A stretch of 64,000 nucleotides of DNA from Faucicola tetraodonis (GCA_032017425.1 DALZPW010000011.1), one strand, 5' to 3'; counted from the stretch's first letter, positions 41,585 to 50,556 are shown. Notes: generated by a model from the sequence alone, not told the origin. Translations and numbers: made by a program.

Positions 41585-42160
41585 TCACTTGACTAGCGCT
41601 GAAATCGTCTTAAACGCGGGGTCTTCTGAGCTACGACACAGCTCAAATAAAATCGCTTCGGTGGTGGTGACGACCGCACCGGCACGGCGCATACGACGAA
41701 TCGCAATTTTACGGTCATACAGGTCTCGCGAGCCCACGGCATCGGTGATAATGATGGGCTGCATACCATTATCGAGTAAGTCTAACGCCGTCTGCATGAC
41801 ACAAACATGGGTTTCTGTGCCAAATAAAATCACATTGTTGCGATTTTGCTGGGCGATATGATGCCAAGAGGTTGGCGTATCACAGGCACTAAAGGTTGTT
41901 TTTTCAAACACTGGCGTATTTTTTTCAGATAGCAACTGCGTCAACTCTGGCAAAGTATGCCCAAGTCCTTTGGGATATTGCTCATTAACCATAATGGGAA
42001 TATTGAGCGCTTGTAGACCTTGAATCAAAATCGCTGTTTTTTTGAGTAATTTTTGATGTTCGGCAATATGGGGCGCAAGTTTTTCTTGTATATCAATCAG
42101 CATGGCTTGGCAGTCATTGCGCTCGATACGATAGGGTTTTGGGATAAATTTTGTTGTCAT
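41585..42160 (-). CDS. Isochorismatase-family hydrolase
   Basis: 191-residue cysteine hydrolase. Catalytic Asp in AMLIDIQEKL, Cys in FGTETHVCVMQTALDLL, and a cis-peptide-type region between them. The short form resembles YcaC-like or ISOC1-like proteins of unknown substrate, not the siderophore isochorismatase EntB (no carrier domain). The start at 42160 is set by AAAGGAG. It precedes the HD-domain gene by 36 bases. Confidence 0.85.
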   Translation of the reverse strand: MTTKFIPKPYRIERNDCQAMLIDIQEKLAPHIAEHQKLLKKTAILIQGLQALNIPIMVNEQYPKGLGHTLPELTQLLSEKNTPVFEKTTFSACDTPTSWHHIAQQNRNNVILFGTETHVCVMQTALDLLDNGMQPIIITDAVGSRDLYDRKIAIRRMRRAGAVVTTTEAILFELCRSSEDPAFKTISALVK

Positions 42161-42249
42161 CTTCAGCTCCTTTGATGATGGTTCAACTTGGGTGATTACA
42201 ATCATTCGTATGTCACAAATGCGATACTATACTCTATTAAAAAACGCCA

Positions 42250-42792
42250 TTAAAAATTCATGGCATCATCTGCGGTGTCAACCACGGTTAACTGATAGTC
42301 CAAATGCCCTAAATAACCATAATGTCCTTTTTCACTGAGTTCTGCAACAATGGTGACGTCATCACAATGCACCTGATCCATAAGTTTGGTTTGATGACTG
42401 GCTTGGTTGTCAGTAGGCGTTTTATTGGACTGATACAGCGATTGGATACGCAGTAATGGGTCATTGAGTGCATAGGTAGCGCCATCGGTGACAAAGGTCA
42501 AATACTCACCGACCTTGTGCACCTTGCCTTTAAAATGCTGATTAGTGACAACCCCGCTAAATGCAGGGGTATATAAACGGCGCGCCCTATATTGCTGCTT
42601 GGCATATTGCCATGCGCCATAACTGCCTAGGACAGCAGTTACGCCCGTTGCCGCTGTGGCTGTCACACCGACGCCAATGAGTTTCGCGACAACGTGACGC
42701 TTTTTAGCTTTGTTTTTTTGTTTGCGAGGCTGTGCTGAGCGCTTCGATTGTTGTGCTTCAGGGTCAGTCACTTTGTTATTTTTTTTAAACAT
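42250..42792 (-). CDS. Uncharacterised membrane-anchored protein
   Basis: About 180 residues, not recognised. A basic N-terminus (PRKQKNKAKKRHVV) is followed by one hydrophobic helix (residues 36-62, rich in Ala, Gly and Thr), then a globular domain with TFVTDGATYALNDPLLR and YQLTVVDTADDAMNF. Probably inner membrane with the domain in the periplasm. The start (ATG 42792, or GTG 42813) has no clear ribosome binding site. Confidence 0.6.
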   Translation of the reverse strand: MFKKNNKVTDPEAQQSKRSAQPRKQKNKAKKRHVVAKLIGVGVTATAATGVTAVLGSYGAWQYAKQQYRARRLYTPAFSGVVTNQHFKGKVHKVGEYLTFVTDGATYALNDPLLRIQSLYQSNKTPTDNQASHQTKLMDQVHCDDVTIVAELSEKGHYGYLGHLDYQLTVVDTADDAMNF

Positions 42793-42919
42793 GAATGTCA
42801 CTTTAAATGTCACTTTGAATGTTGTTTTTGATAAAAAATGCCAGTAATCACTTCAAAAAAAAATTGATTAACTTATAGTAAAATGTTTTGGCAACATTTA
42901 CCGCAACTTTTTGTTAGTA

Positions 42920-43177
42920 TTATTTTTGCCAAATTTGCTTATATTTTGCAAGCAGCTGTTCGGGCGTTTCAGGGCGCTCATCGTCTTTGATGATGCAGTC
43001 AATCGGACAGACTTTATCGCAGGTTGGCTCATCATAGAACCCGATGCATTCGGTGCACAAGTCAGGATTGATGACGTAAGTTTTTTGTACTTTATTGTCA
43101 TAGCTAATGGCTTCATTTGGGCATTCAGGCTCACAAATGTCGCAATTGATACAGTCGGAAGTGATTTTTAGTGCCAT
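42920..43177 (-). CDS. Ferredoxin with two 4Fe-4S clusters (YfhL-like)
   Basis: 85 residues. Cysteine patterns CINCDICEPECPNEAI and CTECIGFYDEPTCDKVCPIDCI, the second with the eight-residue insertion typical of the YfhL / Allochromatium-type 2[4Fe-4S] ferredoxins. Start MALKITSDC at 43177. The reaction partner is unknown. It is frequently isolated, as here. Confidence 0.93.
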   Translation of the reverse strand: MALKITSDCINCDICEPECPNEAISYDNKVQKTYVINPDLCTECIGFYDEPTCDKVCPIDCIIKDDERPETPEQLLAKYKQIWQK

Positions 43178-43557
43178 GTCTTGTAGTCTGTTTTTACCTT
43201 TAGCAATTAACACCTTGAGCAATTAATGAGGGACACCGCACTCAAATGCCATACCTCATATGCCATACATTGTCATCTTGCATCCATAACTCCTGCCTGA
43301 CATCTGCCATCGGTTAATGCTTATAATACAAAGTGATCATACATTCGGTGAGTGAGAAAAAGTGATAGCGAACACGGTCAGGCAATAGCGGTTGAGACTG
43401 CCAGTCTCGAGATTGCCATAAGCCGTGTAAAATCTCATGGCAGCTGTCGCGAGTGTGAATTGCTTTACCGTTAACGAACCGAAAGTTGTCCGCTAAATTC
43501 CCGCCAAAGTCGTCTCAATGGCTTTAAAATCCCGCCTGATACCGCGACAACGCTACC
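43178..43557. other. Intergenic region downstream of trhP with an unexplained open frame
   Basis: About 380 bases between trhP and the ferredoxin gene. On the minus strand a 67-codon open frame (43514-43314) without a start codon reads FGGNLADNFRFVNG, then KAIHTRDSCHEILHGLW, RYHFFSLTECMITLYYKH, and stops. It may be a decayed gene end or chance. Nothing else was recognised. Confidence 0.4.
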
Positions 43558-45003
43558 TTAGGTAAAAATTGGCTCACTGACGCTTTTCATGATTAATGCA
43601 AATTGCAACACATCATCTTGCATCTCTTTAAACGGATTGGCGATTTGACACACCCAGCCAGAGCCTAAAGCGCCATCAATCGGCTCACCTTGTTTATTCC
43701 ACATTTCTTTGAGTGGGTAGCTCAAATTACCCTGTGGCGTCATGATTTCGATGGTATCACCTACCATTAATTTGTTCTTAATTACCAAGGTTAAGCGCGT
43801 TGGAGTAATGTCGCTAATCTCGGCAACAAACTGCTGATGATCGGTTTTTGATGACCCATATTCATAGTTTTGGTAATCACTATGCACGTGGCGACGTAAA
43901 AAACCTTCGGTATAGCCGCGATTGGCGAGCCCATCGAGTGCGGTGATTAAGCCTGTATCAAATGGTTTGCCAGCGGCGGCATCATCAATCGCTTGGCGGT
44001 ACACTTGCGCGGTGCGTGCCACGTAATAATGCGACTTGGTACGGCCTTCGATTTTGAGTGAGTGTACGCCCATATGGGTCAGCTCAGGGACTAGCTCAAC
44101 GGCACGTAAGTCTTTAGAATTCATAATATAAGTGCCATGTTCATCTTCAAACATCGCCATCAATTCGCCTGGGCGACCTTGTTCTTCAATCAGTACCACT
44201 TCATCCGATGGCTGCTGTACATAGTCATCGCCCATCACCACATCACCATTTAGATTGATAGTTTGAATAGCATCTTCTTGCGTGGCTTGAGTAGGCACAA
44301 AAACTTCGGGGCTATTGATAGGTTGGGTAATAGGCTGGCTGGTAGGCTGTGTTGGCACGATATCGCCCGTTTCGTTTTCTTCTGCTTTATAGGTGTTGTA
44401 TGACCAGCGACAGGCATTGGTACAAGTGCCTTGGTTGGCATCGCGTTTATTGATATACCCAGAGAGCAAGCAACGACCCGAATACGCCATACAAAGTGCC
44501 CCATGCACAAACACCTCAATTTCCATATCAGGCACTTCAGCAATGATTTGTTCGATTTCTTTGAGTGACAACTCGCGACTCAAAATCACGCGGCTGACGC
44601 CCATTTGTTTCCAAAACTTGACCGTTGCCCAGTTCACCGCGTTCGCCTGCACTGATAGGTGAATTACCTGCTCTGGAAAGGCTTCACGCACCATCATAAT
44701 CATCCCAGCATCTGACATAATCAGCGCATCGGGTTTCATCTCAATCACAGGGCGGATGTCTTCGATAAAAGTTTTAAGCTTGGCATTATGCGCTTGGATA
44801 TTGACCACGACATAAAACTGCTTGCCCAGTGAATGGGCGTAGGCAATCCCTTTGGCAAGATTTTCCTCATCAAAATCATTATTGCGCACCCGCAAGCTAT
44901 AACGTGCTTGTCCCGCATAGACGGCATCTGCGCCATAGGCAAACGCATATTGCATATTACGAAAAGTGCCAGCAGGGCATAAAAGTTCAGGCTTACGGGT
45001 CAT
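43558..45003 (-). CDS. trhP: U32 peptidase-like tRNA hydroxylation protein TrhP (YegQ)
   Basis: 481 residues of the U32 family; the E. coli relative is needed for prephenate-dependent hydroxylation of U34 in tRNA. LLCPAGTFRNMQYAFAYGADAVY, LSVQANAVNW, and the iron-sulfur-type cysteines in HGALCMAYSGRCLLSGY and GTCTNACRW. A low-complexity insertion of about 70 residues (PTQPTSQPITQPINSPE and an acidic part) follows the cysteines and is not in the short forms. C-terminal beta domain present. Confidence 0.9.
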   Translation of the reverse strand: MTRKPELLCPAGTFRNMQYAFAYGADAVYAGQARYSLRVRNNDFDEENLAKGIAYAHSLGKQFYVVVNIQAHNAKLKTFIEDIRPVIEMKPDALIMSDAGMIMMVREAFPEQVIHLSVQANAVNWATVKFWKQMGVSRVILSRELSLKEIEQIIAEVPDMEIEVFVHGALCMAYSGRCLLSGYINKRDANQGTCTNACRWSYNTYKAEENETGDIVPTQPTSQPITQPINSPEVFVPTQATQEDAIQTINLNGDVVMGDDYVQQPSDEVVLIEEQGRPGELMAMFEDEHGTYIMNSKDLRAVELVPELTHMGVHSLKIEGRTKSHYYVARTAQVYRQAIDDAAAGKPFDTGLITALDGLANRGYTEGFLRRHVHSDYQNYEYGSSKTDHQQFVAEISDITPTRLTLVIKNKLMVGDTIEIMTPQGNLSYPLKEMWNKQGEPIDGALGSGWVCQIANPFKEMQDDVLQFALIMKSVSEPIFT

Positions 45004-45113
45004 AACTATCCTTACAGCGTGTCATACAATGTGAAATTGTTGATATTATAACAAATTTGCTAATCACGCGGAAAAAAACTTGAGTAATTTACTCGGAAAT
45101 CATGATAAAGCGG

Positions 45114-45584
45114 TTATAAAATATTCAATGATAAACCCGCACAGACTGCCATGGTAAGCTCAGCGACTTGCTCATCAAATGCGCCTGACCATTCACCTTT
45201 TAATACTAAAGGCGGTTGTATCCAGCGCCAACGCAATCCTGTGACGATACTCTCTACCGCGCGTTTGCTACCTGTACCGTCGAGCCCCGCACGGATATAA
45301 CATGCCACAGGCAGTCCTTGTTTTTGCTCTAGCACAGGGTAATAAATTCGCTCAAAAAAATCCTTGGTCAGCCCCGCCATATAACCAAAATTTTCGGTCG
45401 TGCCAATGATAATGGCATCCGCTTTTAATACATCTTCTACTTGGGTTTGTAATGGTGTTTTAACAATCACAGTGACGTTATCAATATCCGCTAGCTGTGT
45501 GGCGGATTTTGCAACTTCTGCTAATCGCTGGGTATTATCTGATGGCGTATGTAATACCAATAGTAAATTTTTCATTTCACGCAT
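45114..45584 (-). CDS. Flavodoxin-like NAD(P)H-dependent reductase family protein
   Basis: 156 residues with a flavodoxin fold: LLLVLHTPSDNTQRLAE resembles the FMN phosphate loop, with ADAIIIGTTENFGYMAGLTKDFFER matching the second FMN loop. Substrate unknown. The start at 45584 is chosen because AGGA lies seven bases upstream; ATGs at 45593 and 45575 are alternatives. Confidence 0.8.
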   Translation of the reverse strand: MREMKNLLLVLHTPSDNTQRLAEVAKSATQLADIDNVTVIVKTPLQTQVEDVLKADAIIIGTTENFGYMAGLTKDFFERIYYPVLEQKQGLPVACYIRAGLDGTGSKRAVESIVTGLRWRWIQPPLVLKGEWSGAFDEQVAELTMAVCAGLSLNIL

Positions 45585-45705
45585 ACTGTACATCCTAAAA
45601 TGTCATGATTAACCAATTTTGGCGAATAAAAAACCGCAAGGTGATGCGGTTTTAGTCAGCGGTTTCAGTCAGCGTTTTAAGTCAGCAGGTGAGTCACGCC
45701 AAATA

Positions 45706-46578
45706 TCAAGGACGGTGGATTTTATCGCCCACTTCCCCCATCATACCGCGCACCGTATTTAAGATATCAGCAGGCAGTACCACGGTTTTGGCATTGGGTG
45801 ATTTTGACATATCAGTCATGGCTTTGATGTACTGCTCACCTAGTAGATATAGCAGCGGAATCTCGCGCTCGCCCACCGCTTCACTGATCAAGCGAATTGA
45901 CTGCTCACTGCCTCGCGCCAGTACCACTTGCGCTTCGGCATCACGCCGTGACGCCTCAAGACGTCCATCAGCTTCTGCAATCGCCGCTTGGCGTTGCCCA
46001 TCCGCTTTGGTCACCGTAGCACGGCGTTGACGCTCCGCAGCCGCCTGTTCTTCCATCGCCATTTGCATGGTAGGTGATGGGCTAATGTCTTGGATTTCCA
46101 CGGTTTTTAGGGTAATTCCCCAATCGGCAATATCATCAGAAATTGACATTTTTAGCGCGGCTTTGATTTGGTCACGCGATGATAACGCACTGTCAAAATC
46201 CATATCACCAATGATAGAACGCAGTGAGGTTTGTACCAAATTACGGATGCCTTGCTCGTAATTCTCAATACCATATACAGCGCGCTCTGGATGCACGATA
46301 TTGATATACGCCACCGCATTGGCGATAATCACAACGTTATCACGGGTGATTACCTCTTGCGAGGGAATATCTAGCACTATGTCTTTGGTGGTTACTTTAT
46401 ATGCCACGTTATCGACATAAGGAATGATAAAATTCAACCCAGGCTCTAAGGTTTGATGGTATTTTCCCAAACGCTGTACAATCCATTTAAACCCTTGTGG
46501 TACGATTTTTACCCCTTTATAAAGGGTAAATAGCACAAAGGCGACCAGAAAAATACCAATACCGCTCAACGCTTCCAT
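45706..46578 (-). CDS. qmcA: SPFH/Band 7 membrane protein (QmcA-like)
   Basis: 290-residue stomatin/flotillin-type protein. One N-terminal membrane helix (residues 5-22), SPFH domain (VPQGFKWIVQRLGKYHQTLEPGLN), then a long coiled coil rich in Ala, Glu and Arg and C-terminal ALARGSEQSIRLI-type repeats. Forms membrane microdomain scaffolds. It follows the NfeD gene by 30 bases, the usual partnership. Confidence 0.93.
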   Translation of the reverse strand: MEALSGIGIFLVAFVLFTLYKGVKIVPQGFKWIVQRLGKYHQTLEPGLNFIIPYVDNVAYKVTTKDIVLDIPSQEVITRDNVVIIANAVAYINIVHPERAVYGIENYEQGIRNLVQTSLRSIIGDMDFDSALSSRDQIKAALKMSISDDIADWGITLKTVEIQDISPSPTMQMAMEEQAAAERQRRATVTKADGQRQAAIAEADGRLEASRRDAEAQVVLARGSEQSIRLISEAVGEREIPLLYLLGEQYIKAMTDMSKSPNAKTVVLPADILNTVRGMMGEVGDKIHRP

Positions 46579-46608
46579 GACAATTCCTTTATTGATGCTT
46601 ATTAATGC

Positions 46609-47067
46609 CTATTGATGCTTGGTGGATTCTACAAGCAACTCATTTCCAATGACATCCACCACAATGGCTCTATCGCCAACCGCTAGCGGTGCGCTTTGAT
46701 GGCTACGACACACCCACTCATCCGCCCCAAAAATTGGCACACTAAAACGAATCTTGCCCAATTTATCTGCTTGCGGACTTTGAACAATCATGCCTGTTTC
46801 CCCGATGATAACCCCCGAACCCAATCCTGCTGTGGTACGATTTTGCATATACGGCTTGATAAATTTAAAACCAATGATAGTAAAAATCACCGACAGTATC
46901 AGCCATACCATCAGCCAAAAAAACCAGCTAAACGGTAATAGCCATGACAAAGCGGCTACCACAATCGCCGCCACACCAATCGATAAACTCACAAAACTGG
47001 TCAAGAATAGTTCAAGAATAATCAGCACTAACCCCAAAATTAGCCAGTGCCAAGGCTCAATTAGCAT
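46609..47067 (-). CDS. NfeD-family membrane protein
   Basis: 152 residues. Three or so membrane helices (residues 5-75) and a C-terminal OB-fold domain (GETGMIVQSPQADKLGKIRFSV, GDRAIVVDVIGNELLVE). The short NfeD form without a protease domain, encoded next to a stomatin-like protein, probably supports membrane protein quality control. Confidence 0.92.
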   Translation of the reverse strand: MLIEPWHWLILGLVLIILELFLTSFVSLSIGVAAIVVAALSWLLPFSWFFWLMVWLILSVIFTIIGFKFIKPYMQNRTTAGLGSGVIIGETGMIVQSPQADKLGKIRFSVPIFGADEWVCRSHQSAPLAVGDRAIVVDVIGNELLVESTKHQ

Positions 47068-47287
47068 ATCCCCACCTTGATTTTTAGTATACCAAACCCA
47101 TTATGCAAGATTATGAATTTAAAAACAAATGCCGTCATTTAACCCGCTATCTTTGTCACATTATGCACTATCGGCTATCAACTGCTTGACCTCGCAGACC
47201 GCTAACTGTGGTTAATGATTGCACAAAGATGCGTTTTTTCCTATAGTGGTCAATGACCCTTTCATCTCTAGAGTCCCAAAAAATACG

Positions 47288-47752
47288 ATGAGCCTTGATG
47301 CCCTCAAACTGAGCAACCAGTTATGTTTTCCCATTTATTCACTGTCAAAAAGTATCATTAACCACTATCGCCCCCTGCTAAAAACCTTGGATTTGACCTA
47401 TCCACAGTACCTTGTCATGCTGGTGCTATGGGAAAAAAGTCCACAAACTGTCGGCACATTGGGCGATTTTTTAGACCTTGATACCGGCACCCTGACCCCT
47501 TTACTTAAAAGACTTGAAGCCAAAGGCTTCGTGCATCGTGAGCGTGCCACGCAAGACGAACGGGTGGTACAGATATCGCTCACTGCCAAAGGGGATGCCC
47601 TAAAAGTTCAAGCTGCGTCCATTCCTAGTGCTATGTTAGCTGCCATGCAATTAGATGATGAAGCCATAGATCTGCTACAACGACTAGCACAGAAACTCTG
47701 CCCGACTCATACAGAGGTGTGTACCTACAATCTATCACCCAAAAACCATTAA
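47288..47752 (+). CDS. ohrR: Organic hydroperoxide-sensing MarR-family repressor OhrR
   Basis: 154 residues, winged-helix MarR fold. Sensor Cys13 in LSNQLCFPIYSLS is the redox cysteine of OhrR, with LTYPQYLVMLVLWE and the DNA-binding DLDTGTLTPLLKRLEAKGFVHR. It represses ohr, encoded 280 bases downstream, until oxidised. The ATG at 47288 is chosen; an upstream in-frame TTG at 47219 lies before the family start. Confidence 0.94.
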   Translation: MSLDALKLSNQLCFPIYSLSKSIINHYRPLLKTLDLTYPQYLVMLVLWEKSPQTVGTLGDFLDLDTGTLTPLLKRLEAKGFVHRERATQDERVVQISLTAKGDALKVQAASIPSAMLAAMQLDDEAIDLLQRLAQKLCPTHTEVCTYNLSPKNH

Positions 47753-47896
47753 ACAAATTTTTAGCCTTAAGCGCTATGTGCCTACGTCTTATCTATTATC
47801 ATGCGTCTTGTTAGGGTATCGTTAGATTTAGCATTTTTAGTCATTTGTTATTAGTTTGTATGCAGCGTGTGAGAATTTTATTACCTTGTCTAGGCA

Positions 47897-47925
47897 CTGA
47901 AAATTATATTGTGTAAAATATAATT
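47897..47925 (+). promoter_or_regulatory. ohr promoter overlapped by an OhrR-type palindrome
   Basis: Perfect inverted repeat AATTATATT (47902-47910) / AATATAATT (47917-47925) with a six-base spacer. It covers a consensus -10 TATAAT (47919-47924) with a -35-like CTGAAA 16 bases upstream. Placement over the promoter fits repression by OhrR. Confidence 0.75.
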
Positions 47926-48033
47926 GTTTCAAACTAAACATTAAAACCTAAATACTGTGGCGAATGTTATAACGCCTATCGCCGATTTTTTCATTTATTC
48001 ACGCAAGTTAATTATTCAAAAAAAGGTACTCTT

Positions 48034-48450
48034 ATGAAAATTTTTTATAAAACCCCAACTGCTACCTCAACAGGCGGCCGCTCAGGTCACGTTGCACTAG
48101 AAGATGGTTCACTGGGCTTTGATTTACAATCCCCTGAGCAAAATAGCACAGGCGTCAACCCAGAAAAATTATTTGCCATGGGTTATGCGGCTTGTTTTGA
48201 CAATGCGTTGACTCATGTAGCACAGCGTATGAAGCTAGAAGGCGTCAGCTCAAAAACCTCAGCAGTGGTTGGGCTTGGCATGAATACCCAAGGCGGTTAT
48301 GCGCTTGACATCGATTTGTATATTGAACTTAGCGGCGTCAGCGAAGAACAAGCGAAAGACTTGGTGGAAACGACGGACAAAGTCTGCCCGTATTCCAATG
48401 CGGTGCGTGGCAATGTTGACGTACGTCTGCATACCCAAGTAGTGGCATAA
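48034..48450 (+). CDS. ohr: Organic hydroperoxide resistance protein Ohr
   Basis: Thiol peroxidase that reduces organic and fatty-acid hydroperoxides, 138 residues. Peroxidatic Cys54 in YAACFDNAL and resolving Cys118 in VCPYSNA are both present, and the N-terminal FYKTPTATSTGGRSGHV matches the family. Shine-Dalgarno AAAAGG. Regulated by the neighbouring OhrR. Confidence 0.97.
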   Translation: MKIFYKTPTATSTGGRSGHVALEDGSLGFDLQSPEQNSTGVNPEKLFAMGYAACFDNALTHVAQRMKLEGVSSKTSAVVGLGMNTQGGYALDIDLYIELSGVSEEQAKDLVETTDKVCPYSNAVRGNVDVRLHTQVVA

Positions 48451-48470
48451 TCAATTTAACATAATTTCCA

Positions 48471-48608
48471 TTGCAAGCGGCGTGCTCAAATGTCAAAGAC
48501 TCATTTGGGCACATTTACCGTTTTGTTGAACAAGTTGAAAACCATCCAAGCTATCTAAAAGCCAATGATAAAATTGGCAAAATCGAGCTTGAAAAACTTG
48601 GGCAATAA
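48471..48608 (+). pseudogene. Possible C-terminal gene remnant between ohr and the nitroreductase gene
   Basis: A 45-codon open frame without a ribosome binding site, starting at best from TTG 48471. It reads FGHIYRFVEQVENHPSYLK then ANDKIGKIELEKLGQ and stops. The composition is that of a normal charged helical protein end, so it may be a remnant of a deleted gene. The family was not recognised. Confidence 0.4.
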
Positions 48609-48654
48609 TCTTTATCACTAGATTACTTTATCACTACTATATTAGGAATATTTC

Positions 48655-49290
48655 ATGTCACTGATTGAAAATTTACAATGGCGCCATGCCGTCAAAGCCT
48701 TTGATCCAAACCAAAGTGTGAGTCAAGAAAATATCGACAAAATCATCGAAGCCGCTCGACTGGCGCCCACTTCATCGGGATTGCAACCATTTAAAGTTAT
48801 CGTGGTAAAAAACCAAGCCATCAAAGCGCAGCTAGTCGCCGGTGCGCTCAATCCTGACTGCATGAAAGAATGTTCTCACGTGCTTGTTTTTGCAGGTTGG
48901 CAGGATTATAGCGCCGAAAAAATTGATACCGTATATGATATGACCACAGATGAGCGTGGCTTACCTAGAGGGCGTTTTGATAGCTATACTTCCATGCTCA
49001 AAGCAAGTGTGGCCAAAAAAAGCGCAGACGAAAATTTTGAACATATCGCTCGCCAAGCTTACATTGGCTTAGGACTTGCGTTGGCTCAAGCAGCAGAGCT
49101 TAAAGTAGATAGTTGCCCTGCCGAGGGCTTTGATCCTAAGCTGATTGACGAGGTATTAGGTTTAGAGAAATTGGGGCTAAAAAGCATCGTAATCATGTAC
49201 GTGGGTGTTTCAGATCCAGCACGTGATTGGATTGCGCCTATGGCAAAAGTACGCGTAGCCACAGAAGATTTTGTTATTGAATACAACTAA
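48655..49290 (+). CDS. Nitroreductase family FMN oxidoreductase
   Basis: 211 residues of the NfsB/NfnB-like group. N-terminal WRHAVKAFDP, FMN phosphate-binding ARLAPTSSGLQPFKVIVV, and C-terminal VGVSDPARDWIAPMAKVR with LGLALAQAAELKVDSCPAEGF, near the flavin site. Likely reduces quinones or nitro compounds with NAD(P)H. Weak GGAATA ribosome binding site. A strong terminator follows. Confidence 0.92.
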   Translation: MSLIENLQWRHAVKAFDPNQSVSQENIDKIIEAARLAPTSSGLQPFKVIVVKNQAIKAQLVAGALNPDCMKECSHVLVFAGWQDYSAEKIDTVYDMTTDERGLPRGRFDSYTSMLKASVAKKSADENFEHIARQAYIGLGLALAQAAELKVDSCPAEGFDPKLIDEVLGLEKLGLKSIVIMYVGVSDPARDWIAPMAKVRVATEDFVIEYN

Positions 49291-49320
49291 TTCATTAGCT
49301 AGCAAAAAAATCTCTAATAA

Positions 49321-49354
49321 AAACCCTCTAAATAGCTTATTTAGAGGGTTTTTT
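49321..49354. terminator. Terminator after the nitroreductase gene
   Basis: A 14-bp stem, AAACCCTCTAAATA paired with TATTTAGAGGGTTT around GCT, followed by T. Usable in both directions. Confidence 0.94.
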
Positions 49355-49440
49355 ATATCTACAATGGGCAAGTGATATTGGTTAAAGCAATTTGTACGGG
49401 GATAAGCTTTATGAAAAACGGATTTTTTTAATAATCATAG

Positions 49441-50556
49441 TTATTGGCAGCGAACCGGTAGATTGACAATACCCACCACCGGTACGCCATTTTTGGTAAA
49501 GGGGTTAAATTTGCCGCTCTTAGCCTGCATAGACAGTTGTCTATCGACTCTGGCATTGCCAGTCGATTTGGCTAAAGTGATGCTGGCTGGATTGCCTTGT
49601 TTGTCCACCGTATAGCGAATAATCGCTGTTAATGCGCCGTTTTCCAGGTCTTCACTATGACAGCTAAAACTAGGTTGCCGTCGCCAACTTGCTTGCCCTG
49701 CCGAGAAGCTTACAGGTGCATTATTTTGCGCTTGCTCGGCTTCTTTATCCTTATCGGCTTGTTGTTGTTTTGCCTTTTCGGCTTTCGCCCTAGCTTCATC
49801 CGCTTGTCTGGCTTTGGCATCAGCTAGCGCTTTTTGACGATCCATTTCTGCTTGTTTGCGCTCACGCTCTTGTTGTTCAATTAATTGGTTTTCCAACGCT
49901 TTTTGCCGTGCAAGCGCTTGTTGGCGTTCCAATTCTTGTTGCCGTTCCAATTCTTGTTGCCGCTCTAAGTCTTGCTGTCTGGCGAGTGCTTGCTGGTGTT
50001 CAAGTTGTTGTTTTTGCGCTTGTTCGGCTCGTTCATTGGCGAGGGCTAGTTGCCTTGCCATGACAATGTCTTGGTCAACTTGTGGCGGCTTGACGATCGG
50101 TTTTTCTGCTGGTTTCGACGGTTCGGGTAACGGTTTAATCGGTTGTTCTACAGGTTTTTTAGCCATCGGTTTTTCGACTGTTTTCTCGATAGGCTTGCTG
50201 ATGGGTTTTTCTATCGGCTTTTCTTCTGGTTTTTCTGCTATTTTTTCTATGGGCTTTTCTGTTGGCTTTTCGACGGGTTTGGGTAGTTGTTTTATCGGTT
50301 GTTGCTCGGCTGTTACCGTCATCTCTTCAGGCTTGTCTGCCGCAGGTGGTGGCGCGATAAAGCTAATTTCTAACGGTGGCGTGACGTTGGGCGGTTTGAT
50401 ATCAGGCGTTGCCATATTTGCCAAGCTAATCGCTACGATACCATGTAAGCTCAATACACCAATCAGTGCCAACGTGCCCGACTTTTTATCGACTATGGCG
50501 CTAATATCGTTTGAGAAATGGGCTGGACTAAAGTTAGCGTGACGTTGGATAGACAT
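49441..50556 (-). CDS. tonB: TonB energy-transducing protein with long coiled coil
   Basis: 371 residues. N-terminal inner-membrane anchor (about 28-48), then a Pro/Lys/Glu-rich region with repeated EKPIEKP-type units (about 75-150). A Gln/Glu/Arg/Ala coiled coil follows (ALARQQDLERQQELERQQ and similar, 165-285), unusual for TonB and more like TolA. The C-terminal TonB domain (290-371) contains ALTAIIRYTVDKQGNPASITLAKSTG. It drives the receptors of this island. Upstream Fur boxes suggest iron repression. The divergent partner is fhuC. Confidence 0.9.
   Translation of the reverse strand: MSIQRHANFSPAHFSNDISAIVDKKSGTLALIGVLSLHGIVAISLANMATPDIKPPNVTPPLEISFIAPPPAADKPEEMTVTAEQQPIKQLPKPVEKPTEKPIEKIAEKPEEKPIEKPISKPIEKTVEKPMAKKPVEQPIKPLPEPSKPAEKPIVKPPQVDQDIVMARQLALANERAEQAQKQQLEHQQALARQQDLERQQELERQQELERQQALARQKALENQLIEQQERERKQAEMDRQKALADAKARQADEARAKAEKAKQQQADKDKEAEQAQNNAPVSFSAGQASWRRQPSFSCHSEDLENGALTAIIRYTVDKQGNPASITLAKSTGNARVDRQLSMQAKSGKFNPFTKNGVPVVGIVNLPVRCQ

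Noticed and set aside
41585..42160. Isochorismatase-like gene as part of siderophore synthesis
   Set aside because: It lacks the aryl-carrier domain of EntB-type enzymes and lies far from the iron island beside an HD phosphohydrolase.
49856..50542. A 228-codon plus-strand frame rich in Cys, Ser and Gly opposite tonB
   Set aside because: The Cys/Ser repeats are the reverse reading of the Gln/Glu coiled-coil repeats of tonB; no independent gene features.
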